Assembly: GCA_045605385.1 (NCBI GenBank)
Contig: JAZUPW010000015.1
Location: 8,130-72,129, forward strand
Reading direction: 5' to 3'
DNA length: 64,000 nt
From: SIG607 sp045605385
Lineage (GTDB): Bacteria; Bacillota; Clostridia; Oscillospirales; Acutalibacteraceae
Each line of letters begins with the position of its first letter. Position 1 is the first letter of the stretch. Under the pieces are notes generated by a model. The model did not search any database and was not told where the DNA came from. It saw only the letters and a program-made list of their open reading frames with translations. This document shows positions 7,442-16,260 of the stretch, in pieces. Both the position numbers and the translations under genes were made by a program.

Positions 7442-9730
7442 ATGGAAAAAAATATAACCGGTATGACTTATAAAATCAGGGAAATGGCGGCGCGAATTAA
7501 AGAACTTCGTGAAATCACGGGGCTTACTGTAGAAGAAATGGCAGAGCGCACCGGTATAAGCGTTGAAGAGTATATTGAAAGCGAGGCAGGTAACCGCAAC
7601 TTAAGCGTTGCTTTTCTGTATCACTGTACCTTATCCTTCGGCGTAGATATGGGTGACTTAATTGAAGGCCGCAGCCCAAAACTGCAGTCGTACGCCCTTA
7701 CAAGAAAAGGACAGGGACAGCGCATTGAAGAGGCGCACCACATGGTGGGTTATAACCTTGCGGCAGATTTCCGCAACCGTATTGCCCTTCCTTTATATAT
7801 GGAACTTAATTATCGCGAGGGCGCAGAATACGAAGATATAGAACTTACCACCCACGAAGGTCAGGAATGTGATATTGTAATTCGCGGACATATGCGTATA
7901 CAAATAGGCGGTCATACCGAAGTTCTGCATCCGGGTGACACGATTTATTACGATTCTTCCACACCGCACGGAATGATTGCCGTTGACGGCGAAGATTGCG
8001 CCTTTTATGCAATAGTATTGCGTAATCTGGCGGCTCGTGAAGAAGAACAAAAATTAAGCGCTGCCAAACCTATTAAACAGGCGCGTATCGGCGAAAGTAA
8101 GCAAAGAATTTATAACGATTTCATTATTCCCACTGAACAAGACGGTAAACTTACTGATATAGCATTTAAAAATGAAGAAAAATTCAACTTTGCTTATGAC
8201 GTTGTAGATGCATTGGCACAGCGCGAACCCGAAAAACTTGCTATGCTTCATTTAAGCGAAGACGGCACTGAACGCCGCTTTACCTTTAAAGATATTAAGA
8301 TGGAATCTGCCCGTGCGGCTAATTACTTTAAGTCGTTAGGCATTAAAAAAGGCGACCGCGTTATGTTGGTGCTTAAACGCCATTATCAGTTCTGGTTCAG
8401 CATTTTGGCATTACATAAATTAGGCGCTGTTGTAATTCCTGCTACAAATCAGTTGCAGGAAAAAGATTTCACTTACCGTTTTGAAGCAGGTAAGGTTAAA
8501 GCCATTGTTTGTACAGCCGACGGTGAGGTTGCAGCCGCTGTAGATGCCGCCGCAAAGAATACGCCGAATCTTGAAACTAAAATTTTAGTTGGCGGCGAAC
8601 GAGAAGGCTGGAAAAACTTCGATGAAGAATATACAATGTTCAGCAGTCACTTTAACCGCACCGATGATACCGCTTGCGGAAGTGATCCTATGCTTATGTT
8701 CTTCACTTCGGGCACTTCGGGTTATCCCAAACTTGCCGCGCATAATTATAAATATCCGCTTGGTCACTTTATAACGGCAAAATACTGGCATCAGGTAAAT
8801 CCCGATGGATTACATCTTACAATATCCGATACAGGTTGGGCGAAATCGCTTTGGGGTAAACTTTACGGTCAGTGGCTTTGCGAGGCGGCAATATTTGTTT
8901 ATGACTTTGACCGTTTTGATGCAGAAAAGATATTACCGTTGTTTAAAAAGTACGGAATTACAACCTTCTGCGCACCGCCTACTATGTACAGAATGCTTAT
9001 TAAACAGGATTTAAGCCGTTTCGATTTATCTTCAATAGAACACGCGTCTATTGCGGGCGAAGCACTTAATCCCGAAGTATTCCGACAGTTCCAGAAAGCA
9101 ACGGGACTTGAAATTATGGAAGGCTTCGGTCAGTCTGAAAGCACGTTGATAATCGGTAACCTTACGGGTTGCAGTCATAAAATCGGTTCTATGGGTAAAC
9201 CTGTTCCGCTTTACGACGTTCATTTGTTAGATGCCGACGGCAACGAAGTTGCAACAGGCGAAAGCGGCGAAGTTTGTATTAATATTAAAAACGGTCTGCC
9301 TTGCGGACTAAGTTATGCTTACGAAGGAAACGAAGAAACCACAGCCGAAGTATGGCGCGACGGTTGGTATCACACAGGCGACCTTGCATGGCGCGATGAA
9401 GACGGCTTCTTCTGGTATGTTGGCCGCGTAGATGACGTTATTAAGTCTTCGGGCTACCGCATTGGACCTTTTGAAATTGAAAACGTTATTATGGAATTAC
9501 CTTACGTTTTGGAATGCGGCGTTTCGGCTGCTCCCGATGAAGTTCGCGGACAGGTTGTTAAGGCAAGTATTGTATTGGTTAAGGATTTCAAAGGCACCGA
9601 AGAACTTAAAAAAGAAATTCAGAATTACGTTAAGTCGCGTACAGCGCCTTATAAATATCCCCGTATAGTAGAGTTTAAAGAAAGTCTTCCCAAAACCACA
9701 AGCGGAAAGATTATCCGTAAGAAGTTGTAG
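7442..9730 (+). CDS. XRE-cupin-acyl-CoA synthetase fusion (Val T-box operon)
   Basis: A 762-residue close paralog of the preceding fusion with the same order: XRE domain (about 15-70, 'VEEMAERTGISVEEYIESEAG'), cupin (about 135-190, 'STPHGMIAVDGEDC') and acyl-CoA ligase (about 255-760, 'FFTSGTSGYPK' near 420, 'GFGQSE', 'TSGKIIRKKL'). Long stretches of the ligase are identical to the neighbour, pointing to tandem duplication together with the T-box. It heads an operon with a 2-oxoacid oxidoreductase and an amino acid dehydrogenase, so its product acyl-CoA is probably their substrate. Isobutyrate is the likely acid, given Val control; that is inference. ATG at 7442 follows GAGGTG. Longer frames run back into the T-box and are not used. 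Confidence 0.88.
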   Translation: MEKNITGMTYKIREMAARIKELREITGLTVEEMAERTGISVEEYIESEAGNRNLSVAFLYHCTLSFGVDMGDLIEGRSPKLQSYALTRKGQGQRIEEAHHMVGYNLAADFRNRIALPLYMELNYREGAEYEDIELTTHEGQECDIVIRGHMRIQIGGHTEVLHPGDTIYYDSSTPHGMIAVDGEDCAFYAIVLRNLAAREEEQKLSAAKPIKQARIGESKQRIYNDFIIPTEQDGKLTDIAFKNEEKFNFAYDVVDALAQREPEKLAMLHLSEDGTERRFTFKDIKMESARAANYFKSLGIKKGDRVMLVLKRHYQFWFSILALHKLGAVVIPATNQLQEKDFTYRFEAGKVKAIVCTADGEVAAAVDAAAKNTPNLETKILVGGEREGWKNFDEEYTMFSSHFNRTDDTACGSDPMLMFFTSGTSGYPKLAAHNYKYPLGHFITAKYWHQVNPDGLHLTISDTGWAKSLWGKLYGQWLCEAAIFVYDFDRFDAEKILPLFKKYGITTFCAPPTMYRMLIKQDLSRFDLSSIEHASIAGEALNPEVFRQFQKATGLEIMEGFGQSESTLIIGNLTGCSHKIGSMGKPVPLYDVHLLDADGNEVATGESGEVCINIKNGLPCGLSYAYEGNEETTAEVWRDGWYHTGDLAWRDEDGFFWYVGRVDDVIKSSGYRIGPFEIENVIMELPYVLECGVSAAPDEVRGQVVKASIVLVKDFKGTEELKKEIQNYVKSRTAPYKYPRIVEFKESLPKTTSGKIIRKKL

Positions 9731-9739
9731 GGTGATATT

Positions 9740-10405
9740 ATGGAACACAAACGTTTAACGCTTTTTGCAGGGCATTACGGAAGCGGCAAAACAAATATTG
9801 CCGTAAACTATGCGCTGTTGTTGGCAAAAGAAGGAAAAAAGGTTTCTATTGCCGATTTAGATATTGTAAACCCATATTTCAGAACTAAAGACAGTGCAGA
9901 TGATTTAGAAGCGGCAGGTGTTGAACTTATTTCTCCGCAGTTTGCCAATTCAAACGTAGATTTACCTGCACTTCCTGCCGAAAGTTATAAATTAGTGACA
10001 GATAAAAGCACTTATGGCATAATGGATATCGGCGGAGATGACCGCGGCGCGTATGCGTTGGGCCGCTTTGTACCGTCTATTCTTAAAGAAAACAATTACC
10101 GTATGGTTTTCGTTGCTAACTGTTACCGACCTTTAACCCGTACAGCGGCTGAAGCGCTTGAAATTATGCGTGAAATTGAGGCGGCATGTAAATTAAAATT
10201 CACCGATATTATTAATAATTCAAATCTTGGTGAAGAAACTACGGCAGAAACGGTGCTTTCTTCGGTAGATTTTATTAATGAATTAAGCGAAATAAGCGGT
10301 CTTCCCATTTTTGCGCACACCGTAAAACAAAGTGTTGCGAATGAACTAAAAGGAACTTTAACCCCTGTTATCGCTTTAAATTTACAGAAAAAATATTTTG
10401 CTTAA
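9740..10405 (+). CDS. MinD/ParA-like P-loop ATPase of the oxidoreductase operon
   Basis: A 221-residue SIMIBI-class NTPase. The Walker A is 'GHYGSGKTN' at about residues 12-20, followed by 'KVSIADLDIVNPYFRT', a switch-like Asp segment as in CobQ/MinD/ParA proteins, and 'YGIMDIGGDDRGAYAL'. It starts 9 bases after the acyl-CoA synthetase stop and sits directly before the ferredoxin subunit, so it is co-transcribed. Its role is unknown. A helper in cluster or cofactor loading, or in activation of the oxidoreductase, would fit the position but is not shown. It is about the usual size for a single-domain member and has no membrane-targeting helix that I can see. Confidence 0.8.
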   Translation: MEHKRLTLFAGHYGSGKTNIAVNYALLLAKEGKKVSIADLDIVNPYFRTKDSADDLEAAGVELISPQFANSNVDLPALPAESYKLVTDKSTYGIMDIGGDDRGAYALGRFVPSILKENNYRMVFVANCYRPLTRTAAEALEIMREIEAACKLKFTDIINNSNLGEETTAETVLSSVDFINELSEISGLPIFAHTVKQSVANELKGTLTPVIALNLQKKYFA

Positions 10406-10425
10406 AATCCAAGGAGGAATTTAAA

Positions 10426-10632
10426 ATGGCAAAAGTTACATTCCGAACCGATTGGTGTAAAGGTTGCGGCCTTTGTGTAGATGCTTGTCCAAAGGGCTGT
10501 CTTGCAATCAATTCGGATACAATTAACAAAAAAGGCTATTCTCCTGCTGTAATGATGCATCCCGATAAATGCATAGGCTGTGCTTTTTGCGCTACTATGT
10601 GTCCCGATTGTATTATTACCGTGGAAAGATAA
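10426..10632 (+). CDS. vorD: 2-oxoacid:ferredoxin oxidoreductase, delta (2x[4Fe-4S] ferredoxin) subunit
   Basis: A 68-residue protein with two CxxCxxCxxxCP motifs ('CKGCGLCVDACPKGC' and 'CIGCAFCATMCPDC'), which bind two [4Fe-4S] clusters. In VOR/KOR-type four-subunit enzymes this subunit carries electrons between the catalytic core and free ferredoxin. It follows the ATPase by 20 bases, with AAGGAGG as ribosome binding site, and precedes the alpha subunit by 12 bases. Confidence 0.88.
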   Translation: MAKVTFRTDWCKGCGLCVDACPKGCLAINSDTINKKGYSPAVMMHPDKCIGCAFCATMCPDCIITVER

Positions 10633-10644
10633 AGGAGGCACACT

Positions 10645-11706
10645 ATGGCAGAAAGAGTTTTAATGAAAGGTAACGAAGCAATTGCCGAAGCCGCTATTCG
10701 CGCAGGCTGTCGTCATTACTTCGGTTATCCTATTACCCCTCAGACTGAAATTGCTGCTTATATGGCAAAGAAAATGCCTAAAATCGGCGGTGTTTTCTTA
10801 CAGGCTGAAAGTGAAATAGCATCTATTAATATGGTATACGGCGCGGCGGCTGCAGGTGTTCGTGTAATGACGTCATCTTCAAGTCCGGGTGTTTCCCTGA
10901 AGGCAGAAGGTTTAAGTTACATTGCGGGTTCCGACGTTCCTGCGCTTGTTGTTAACGTTCAGCGCGGCGGTCCGGGTCTTGGCGGTATTCAGCCTTCGCA
11001 GTCCGATTATTTTCAGGCTACCAAGGGCGGTGGACACGGCGACTACCGTATGATAGTTTTAGCACCTGCTTCGGTTCAGGAAATGGCAAGTCTTACCATT
11101 AAAGGTTTTAACCTTGCCGATAAATATCAAATGACTTCTATGATTTTAGCCGATGGTACAATAGGACAAATGATGGAACCTATTACTTTTGAAGATGCTG
11201 AAATCGAAACTTATGAAAAACCGTGGGCTCTTACAGGCACAAACTGCGAAAGAGAACACAACGTAGTTAATTCGCTTTACTTAAAACCCGATGAGTTGGA
11301 AGCAAAAAACTTTGAACGCTATGAAAAGTATAAGGCTGTAGAAGAAAATGAACCTATGTGGGAAGAATATATGATGGAAGATGCCGAATACTGCGTAGTT
11401 GCTTTCGGTATTGCGGCGCGTGTTGCAAAGAATGCCGTTGTTGCCGCAAGAAACGAAGGCATTAAGGTTGGTCTTATCCGTCCCATTACACTGTGGCCCT
11501 TCCCGAAAGATGCTTTGTTGGCTGCTGCCGATAAAGTTAAAGGTTTCATTTCGGTAGAACTCAATATGGGACAAATGATAGAAGATATCCGCCTTTATAC
11601 ACAGTCTAAAAAACCGGTTGGCTTGTGTAACCGTTGCGGCGGTATGATACCAAGCCCCGACGAAGTTTTAGAAAGCATTAGAAATGCTGTGAAAGGAGTG
11701 TTCTGA
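10645..11706 (+). CDS. vorB: 2-oxoacid:ferredoxin oxidoreductase, alpha subunit (VorB type)
   Basis: A 353-residue alpha subunit of the ketoisovalerate/2-oxoglutarate oxidoreductase family. It opens with 'MKGNEAIAEAAIRAGCRHYFGYPITPQTEIAAYM', a typical domain I start, followed by 'FLQAESEIASINMVYGAAAAGVRVMTSSSSPG', and ends with a pyruvate-flavodoxin domain II segment ('GLIRPITLWPFP'). With the beta and gamma subunits it interconverts a 2-oxoacid plus CoA with acyl-CoA plus CO2, using ferredoxin. The LeuDH and Val T-box context favours branched-chain 2-oxoacids. In vivo it may run toward carboxylation. Start ATG follows AAAGGAGG. Confidence 0.9.
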   Translation: MAERVLMKGNEAIAEAAIRAGCRHYFGYPITPQTEIAAYMAKKMPKIGGVFLQAESEIASINMVYGAAAAGVRVMTSSSSPGVSLKAEGLSYIAGSDVPALVVNVQRGGPGLGGIQPSQSDYFQATKGGGHGDYRMIVLAPASVQEMASLTIKGFNLADKYQMTSMILADGTIGQMMEPITFEDAEIETYEKPWALTGTNCEREHNVVNSLYLKPDELEAKNFERYEKYKAVEENEPMWEEYMMEDAEYCVVAFGIAARVAKNAVVAARNEGIKVGLIRPITLWPFPKDALLAAADKVKGFISVELNMGQMIEDIRLYTQSKKPVGLCNRCGGMIPSPDEVLESIRNAVKGVF

Positions 11707-11708
11707 TT

Positions 11709-12467
11709 ATGGCAGTAGTATTTGAAAAACCAAAGTCTCTTACCGACATTCCTTTTCATTACTGTCCGGGTTGTCCTCACGGTATAATTCACCGTTTGGT
11801 TGCAGAAGTAATAGATGAACTCGGTATTGAAGGCAGTACAATAGGCGTTGCTCCTGTTGGCTGTGCAGTTATGGCTTACGATTATTTCACTTGTGATATG
11901 ATTGAAGCGCCTCATGGCAGAGCCCCTGCTGTTGCAACAGGCATTAAGCGCAGCCGTCCCGAAAACATTGTGTTTACATATCAGGGCGATGGAGATTTAG
12001 CCTCTATTGGTATGGCAGAAACAGTTCATTCTGCCGCAAGAAATGAAAACATAACGGTTATTTTCGTTAATAACGCAATTTACGGTATGACAGGCGGACA
12101 AATGGCTCCTACCAGTCTTCCGGGTCAGGTTACTCAGACCTCGCCTTACGGCCGTGACGTAAACCATTGCGGTTGGCCAATAAAGGTATCGGAAATGCTT
12201 TCAACCCTTGAAGGCCCCGAATACGTTGCCCGCGTGGCTGTTAATAACGTTAAAAACGTTAATCAGGCAAAGAAAGCCATTAAAAAAGCTTTCCAGAACC
12301 AAATTGAAGGCAAGGGATTTTCTCTTGTTGAAGTTGTTTCGGCTTGTCCTACCAACTGGGGTATGACTCCGCAAAAAGCGCTTGAATGGGTAGAAAGCGA
12401 TATGCTTCCTTACTATCCTATAGGTGTTTATAAAGACAGAACTGCAAATAAGGAGGCCGAAGAATAA
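11709..12467 (+). CDS. vorA: 2-oxoacid:ferredoxin oxidoreductase, beta (thiamine diphosphate) subunit
   Basis: A 252-residue TPP-binding subunit. It shows 'HYCPGCPHGIIH' near the N terminus (a Cys pair in the cluster-binding style), the GDG...N motif 'GDGDLASIGMAETVHSAARNENITVIFVNN' for Mg-TPP, and 'YGMTGGQMAPTS', characteristic of KOR/VOR beta subunits. Its ATG is 3 bases after the alpha stop and its stop overlaps the gamma start by one base, so translation is coupled and subunit amounts are matched. Confidence 0.9.
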   Translation: MAVVFEKPKSLTDIPFHYCPGCPHGIIHRLVAEVIDELGIEGSTIGVAPVGCAVMAYDYFTCDMIEAPHGRAPAVATGIKRSRPENIVFTYQGDGDLASIGMAETVHSAARNENITVIFVNNAIYGMTGGQMAPTSLPGQVTQTSPYGRDVNHCGWPIKVSEMLSTLEGPEYVARVAVNNVKNVNQAKKAIKKAFQNQIEGKGFSLVEVVSACPTNWGMTPQKALEWVESDMLPYYPIGVYKDRTANKEAEE

Positions 12468-13003
12468 TGAAAACCACACAAATTCTTATAGCAGGCTTCG
12501 GTGGTCAGGGCATTTTGTTTGCAGGAAAGTTTTTGGCATATAAAGGCTTAACTGAAGATTTACAGGTTTCCTGGTTACCATCTTACGGTCCTGAAATGCG
12601 CGGCGGTACGGCTAACTGTAACGTTATTTTATCCGATACCCCCGTAGGCAGTCCCATTATTACAGAACCCGACGTTCTTGTTGCAATGAATCTGCCGTCG
12701 CTTCAGAAATACGTTGATACTGTTGCCTCGGGCGGACAGATTTATGTTGACAGCGCTCTTATTGAAGAAAAGGTAACAAGAAACGACGTTGAAGTTTTCT
12801 ACATTCCCGCCACACAAATGGCTAAAAACGAAGGTATTTCTACTTTAGCAAATATGATTATTATGGGACACTTGTTAGAAAACAATAAGGAACTTTCGTT
12901 TAACGGTACTGAAGAGGTTGTTAAAAAGTTAGTTCCGCCCACCAAAGCAGCGCTTGTTGAATTAAACATTAAAGCGCTAACCCTTGGTAAAGAATATAAA
13001 TAA
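12467..13003 (+). CDS. vorC: 2-oxoacid:ferredoxin oxidoreductase, gamma subunit
   Basis: A 178-residue gamma subunit that opens with 'ILIAGFGGQGILFAGKFLA', the hallmark of POR/KOR gamma domains. It continues with 'WLPSYGPEMRGGTANCNVILSD' and 'LVAMNLPSLQKY', also typical. It completes the delta-alpha-beta-gamma set. The start codon overlaps the preceding stop (TAATG). A short inverted repeat (GCCTTTAAAGGC) lies after its stop, before the dehydrogenase, and has no T run, so it is not read as a terminator. Confidence 0.9.
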   Translation: MKTTQILIAGFGGQGILFAGKFLAYKGLTEDLQVSWLPSYGPEMRGGTANCNVILSDTPVGSPIITEPDVLVAMNLPSLQKYVDTVASGGQIYVDSALIEEKVTRNDVEVFYIPATQMAKNEGISTLANMIIMGHLLENNKELSFNGTEEVVKKLVPPTKAALVELNIKALTLGKEYK

Positions 13004-13048
13004 GTAAATTCGCCTTTAAAGGCAAGTAATATTTGGAGGTATTTTTCA

Positions 13049-14080
13049 ATGAATGCAATGACAGAAATGAGCAATTATCGTCACGAAAAAGTGTTGTTTG
13101 TTAACAACGAAAAAGCAGGTCTTAAAGCTATTATCGCTGTACACAACACAAACTTAGGTCCCGCTATAGGCGGTTGCCGTTTGTTCCCTTATGAATCTTA
13201 TGACGCCGCACTTTTTGACGTATTACGTCTTTCCCGCGGTATGTCACACAAAAATGCGGTTGCAGGCTTACCCCACGGCGGCGGTAAGGGTGTAATTATT
13301 GCCGATCCTTCTCAGAAGACAGAGGCTATGTTCGAAGCATTTGCCGAAGCAGTTGAGAATTTAGGCGGTCAGTACATAACTGCAGAAGACGTTAACACAA
13401 CCTGCGATGACGCTATGGTTATGTTGCGCAAAACAAAATATCTTTGCGGTCTTCCCATGAACAGCGGCGACCCATCTCCCTTCACCGCAAGAGGTGTATG
13501 GCAAGGTATTAAGGCTACCGCCAAGGTTGCTTTAGGCAGTGATAATTTAGAAGGTCTTACAATTGCCGTTCAGGGACTTGGTAAAGTTGGTTTTGATTTA
13601 TGCCGTCTTTTACACGAAAGCGGTGCAAAACTTATTGTTGCTAACAGAAGCAATAAAGAAATGCTTGACCGTGCAGCAGCAGAATTCGGTGCTAAGGTTG
13701 TAGCAACCAACGAAATTTATGCACAGGAATGCGATATCTTCTCTCCAAATGCTATGGGTGCAATCCTTAATCCCGATACTATTCCTGTTTTAAACTGTAA
13801 AGCAGTTGCAGGCGGCGCTAATAACCAGATTCTTGACGATGCTTCAGGTCTTGCTTTGAAGGCTCGCGGAATTTTCTATGCTCCTGACTTCGTTATCAAC
13901 GGCGGCGGTGTTATTAATGCTGCTGCTGAAGTAGACGGCCCTTACAATAAGGAAGCTGTTCTTGAAAAGGTAGATAACATCTATAACAGCATTGAGCATA
14001 TCTTAAGCGAATCCAAGAAGACAGGCGAACCCGAAGGCGTTATTGCTACCCGTTACGCTGAATCTTTAATTTATCGCTAA
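13049..14080 (+). CDS. Leucine/valine dehydrogenase (Glu/Leu/Phe/Val dehydrogenase family)
   Basis: A 343-residue amino acid dehydrogenase. 'GGCRLFPYESYDAALFDVLRLSRGMSHKNAVAGLPHGGGKGVI' holds the conserved Lys residues for substrate binding and catalysis. 'AEDVNT' holds the active-site Asp, and 'VQGLGKVGFDLCRLL' is the Rossmann GxGxxG site for NAD. The length is that of the leucine dehydrogenase subgroup, shorter than glutamate dehydrogenase. It reversibly converts branched-chain 2-oxoacids and ammonia to Leu, Val and Ile. As last gene of the Val T-box operon it would close the route from branched acyl-CoA to amino acid. ATG follows GGAGG. Substrate preference between Leu and Val is not decidable by eye. 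Confidence 0.88.
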   Translation: MNAMTEMSNYRHEKVLFVNNEKAGLKAIIAVHNTNLGPAIGGCRLFPYESYDAALFDVLRLSRGMSHKNAVAGLPHGGGKGVIIADPSQKTEAMFEAFAEAVENLGGQYITAEDVNTTCDDAMVMLRKTKYLCGLPMNSGDPSPFTARGVWQGIKATAKVALGSDNLEGLTIAVQGLGKVGFDLCRLLHESGAKLIVANRSNKEMLDRAAAEFGAKVVATNEIYAQECDIFSPNAMGAILNPDTIPVLNCKAVAGGANNQILDDASGLALKARGIFYAPDFVINGGGVINAAAEVDGPYNKEAVLEKVDNIYNSIEHILSESKKTGEPEGVIATRYAESLIYR

Positions 14081-14096
14081 TTTTCGGTAAAACAAA

Positions 14097-14131
14097 AAAC
14101 TCCCTTAAGTTCATTCTTAAGGGAATTTTTT
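14097..14131. terminator. Intrinsic terminator after the Val operon
   Basis: TCCCTTAAG...CTTAAGGGA (14101-14109 and 14116-14124), with a T run on the right and an A-rich left flank. It also serves the convergent ABC transporter gene. Confidence 0.85.
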
Positions 14132-14143
14132 TATGCTTTAAAT

Positions 14144-16069
14144 TCAGTTGTTCTTAGTTTCTTCAATATATCTGTTTGCTTGAGTTGTAAATAGGTTATG
14201 GTAAACGCCTTTTTTTGCCATAAGTTCTTTGTGGTTACCCATTTCTACAAGTTCGCCGTAGTTAAGTACTAAAATTTTTGTGGCTATTGTTGCGCTTGAA
14301 AGTCGGTGCGAAACAAAAAAGGTTGTTTTATCTTTTCGCAACATATCAAACTGATTAAAAATTTCCTGTTCGGCAATAGCATCAAGCGAAGCGGTAGGCT
14401 CGTCTAATATCAGTACGTCGGAATCGGAATAAAACGCTCTGGCAATAGCAATTTTTTGCCATTGACCAATAGATGGCTCTATACCGTCTTTTTCAAAATA
14501 CCTCATAAGCGGGGTATCAAAACCGTTTGGCAAACGGTTAATAAAATCCTCGGCGCTGCTTGCCTTTGCGGCAGATATTACGGCATCTTTATCTAAGGGC
14601 TTGTCTATTTCACCAAAGGCAATATTTTCGTTTACCGTAAAGGCGTATTTTCCAAAATCCTGAAAAATTACGCCAAACATTTTATAAAGAGAATCGGTGT
14701 CGTATTCTTTAATATTATAACCGTCAAGCAAAATTTCGCCTTCACTTACGTCATAAAGCCGCGTTAACAGCTTTAACAGCGTAGTTTTTCCTGCGCCGTT
14801 AAGACCAACAAGCACAACGGTATCACCTGGGTTTATAACAAAATTTATGTTTTTAAGAACGTAACGTTCAGTACCGGGGTATTTAAAACTAACGTTTTTA
14901 AATTCAATGGTGTGCCCTGTGTGTCGGGTTACTTTTCTGGGGTTTTCAAGCGAAGGAATAATTTTTCTTTCTTCGTTCATAAAAACAATCATATTGTCTA
15001 TAAACAAAGTACCTTCATAAATGCCCGAAGTTGTGGTAACAAGCGTTGCCACGCAAGAAGCAATACTTGTAAGGGCGCCCGTATAAAGCGAATAATCACC
15101 AATTTGACCTTTACCCATTGTTACGGTATAAGCAATAAAGAAGAACAACGTACAGTTTACGGCGGTGGTAACAAGTGAAATTATAATATTCCATATACCT
15201 TCGCCGCGTATAAGACCTTTAATGCCCGAAAAATACGATTTGAACACTTTGTTGTAATTAAAAATAAATGTGTCCGAAAGTGAAAAAAGCCGAAGTTCTT
15301 TAACTAAATCTTTATCCACAAGCGTGTTGTTGTAATAAACCATTTGTCGGCGCGCTTTTGAATTTCGCCACATATAGTTGAAATTCTTTTTGCGGTAATA
15401 AAAGGTAATAATTGCGCTGGGAAGCGAAAGTAATATTACAATTAAAGGCGCAGTCCATGCAATTGCCGAAAGCACGGCAATAAAACTTACCATAGAAATA
15501 ACGTTACTTACAATGCTGAAGGTAGAACGTATTACTTCAATAGGCCTCATTCCTGCTTCGCGGTTGGCGTTCTCAAGTCTTTCATAAAATTCGGGGCTGT
15601 CAAAAGAAGAAACGTCCAGTTCTTTTGCCTTGTTCATTATTTTGCACTTAACGTGGTTGGTAACAAGTTCGCTTGAAGTTCTAACTATCATATTACTTAC
15701 CGTATTAACAAAGCTTACAAAGAACATATATCCGAACTGCAAAAGCATTGCGGGTAAAAGAATTTTTGAAACAGCGCTGAAATGCGGAGCATCAAGCGTT
15801 AAGGCAAAAGCAATTTTATTTAATAAGTTTGCCGAAATAAATGCCGAAATAACGGGCGAAACACCGTTAAAGGCGGCGGTAAAAATCATCATTAAAAGCA
15901 AGGACTTTTTGGCTTCCCAAACCAACTTTATTATGTAAAAAAGGCGCGAAAAGAATTTAGTAAAAAGCCTTTTTAAGTAGCCGGGTACTTCTTTTATGTT
16001 TTTTGGAAGGGGCTCTTTAAGTTTTTGTTTTATATCGTTGGGGGGAGGACCGAAAAATGCAGGTGCCAT
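14144..16069 (-). CDS. ABC exporter with fused membrane and ATPase domains
   Basis: A 641-residue ABC half-transporter that should act as a dimer in the plasma membrane. Residues about 60-350 contain several hydrophobic helices of the ABC type-1 exporter fold. The ATPase domain fills about 385-630, with Walker A 'GLNGAGKTTLLKLL' near 423, a modified signature 'PSIGQWQKIAIARAFY' (in place of LSGGQ), Walker B 'DVLILDEPTASLD' and the switch His in 'FFVSHRLSS'. The SxGQW signature occurs in peptide, bacteriocin or lipid exporters of Firmicutes. No substrate gene is adjacent. An extended -10 (TGGTATAAT, ATTATA at 16107-16112 on the plus strand) lies upstream. Convergent with the Val operon. Confidence 0.88.
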   Translation of the reverse strand: MAPAFFGPPPNDIKQKLKEPLPKNIKEVPGYLKRLFTKFFSRLFYIIKLVWEAKKSLLLMMIFTAAFNGVSPVISAFISANLLNKIAFALTLDAPHFSAVSKILLPAMLLQFGYMFFVSFVNTVSNMIVRTSSELVTNHVKCKIMNKAKELDVSSFDSPEFYERLENANREAGMRPIEVIRSTFSIVSNVISMVSFIAVLSAIAWTAPLIVILLSLPSAIITFYYRKKNFNYMWRNSKARRQMVYYNNTLVDKDLVKELRLFSLSDTFIFNYNKVFKSYFSGIKGLIRGEGIWNIIISLVTTAVNCTLFFFIAYTVTMGKGQIGDYSLYTGALTSIASCVATLVTTTSGIYEGTLFIDNMIVFMNEERKIIPSLENPRKVTRHTGHTIEFKNVSFKYPGTERYVLKNINFVINPGDTVVLVGLNGAGKTTLLKLLTRLYDVSEGEILLDGYNIKEYDTDSLYKMFGVIFQDFGKYAFTVNENIAFGEIDKPLDKDAVISAAKASSAEDFINRLPNGFDTPLMRYFEKDGIEPSIGQWQKIAIARAFYSDSDVLILDEPTASLDAIAEQEIFNQFDMLRKDKTTFFVSHRLSSATIATKILVLNYGELVEMGNHKELMAKKGVYHNLFTTQANRYIEETKNN

Positions 16070-16183
16070 AAAATCACTCCAAACAATTAAATGTATATTA
16101 ACTTTAATTATACCATAAAAATTATGAACAAAAAATAAATTATTTCACAAACAAAAAAATTTTCGTGTTTAATAAATTTTTTG

Positions 16184-16212
16184 TTGCACTACACTCACAA
16201 TAGTAGTATAAT
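16184..16212 (+). promoter_or_regulatory. Sigma-A type promoter of the CofE-like gene
   Basis: TTGCAC, 17-base spacer, TATAAT, about 50 bases before the start codon. Confidence 0.75.
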
Positions 16213-16260
16213 AAACTGTGTGTTTGATGCACTATTTTTAAAAAGAAGATGTGAAACAAA

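Noticed and set aside
7146..14080. Branched-chain amino acid catabolism as the main role of the operon
   Set aside because: The same enzymes could run that way, but T-box leaders switch genes on in amino acid shortage, which does not suit a breakdown pathway. It is kept only as an alternative.
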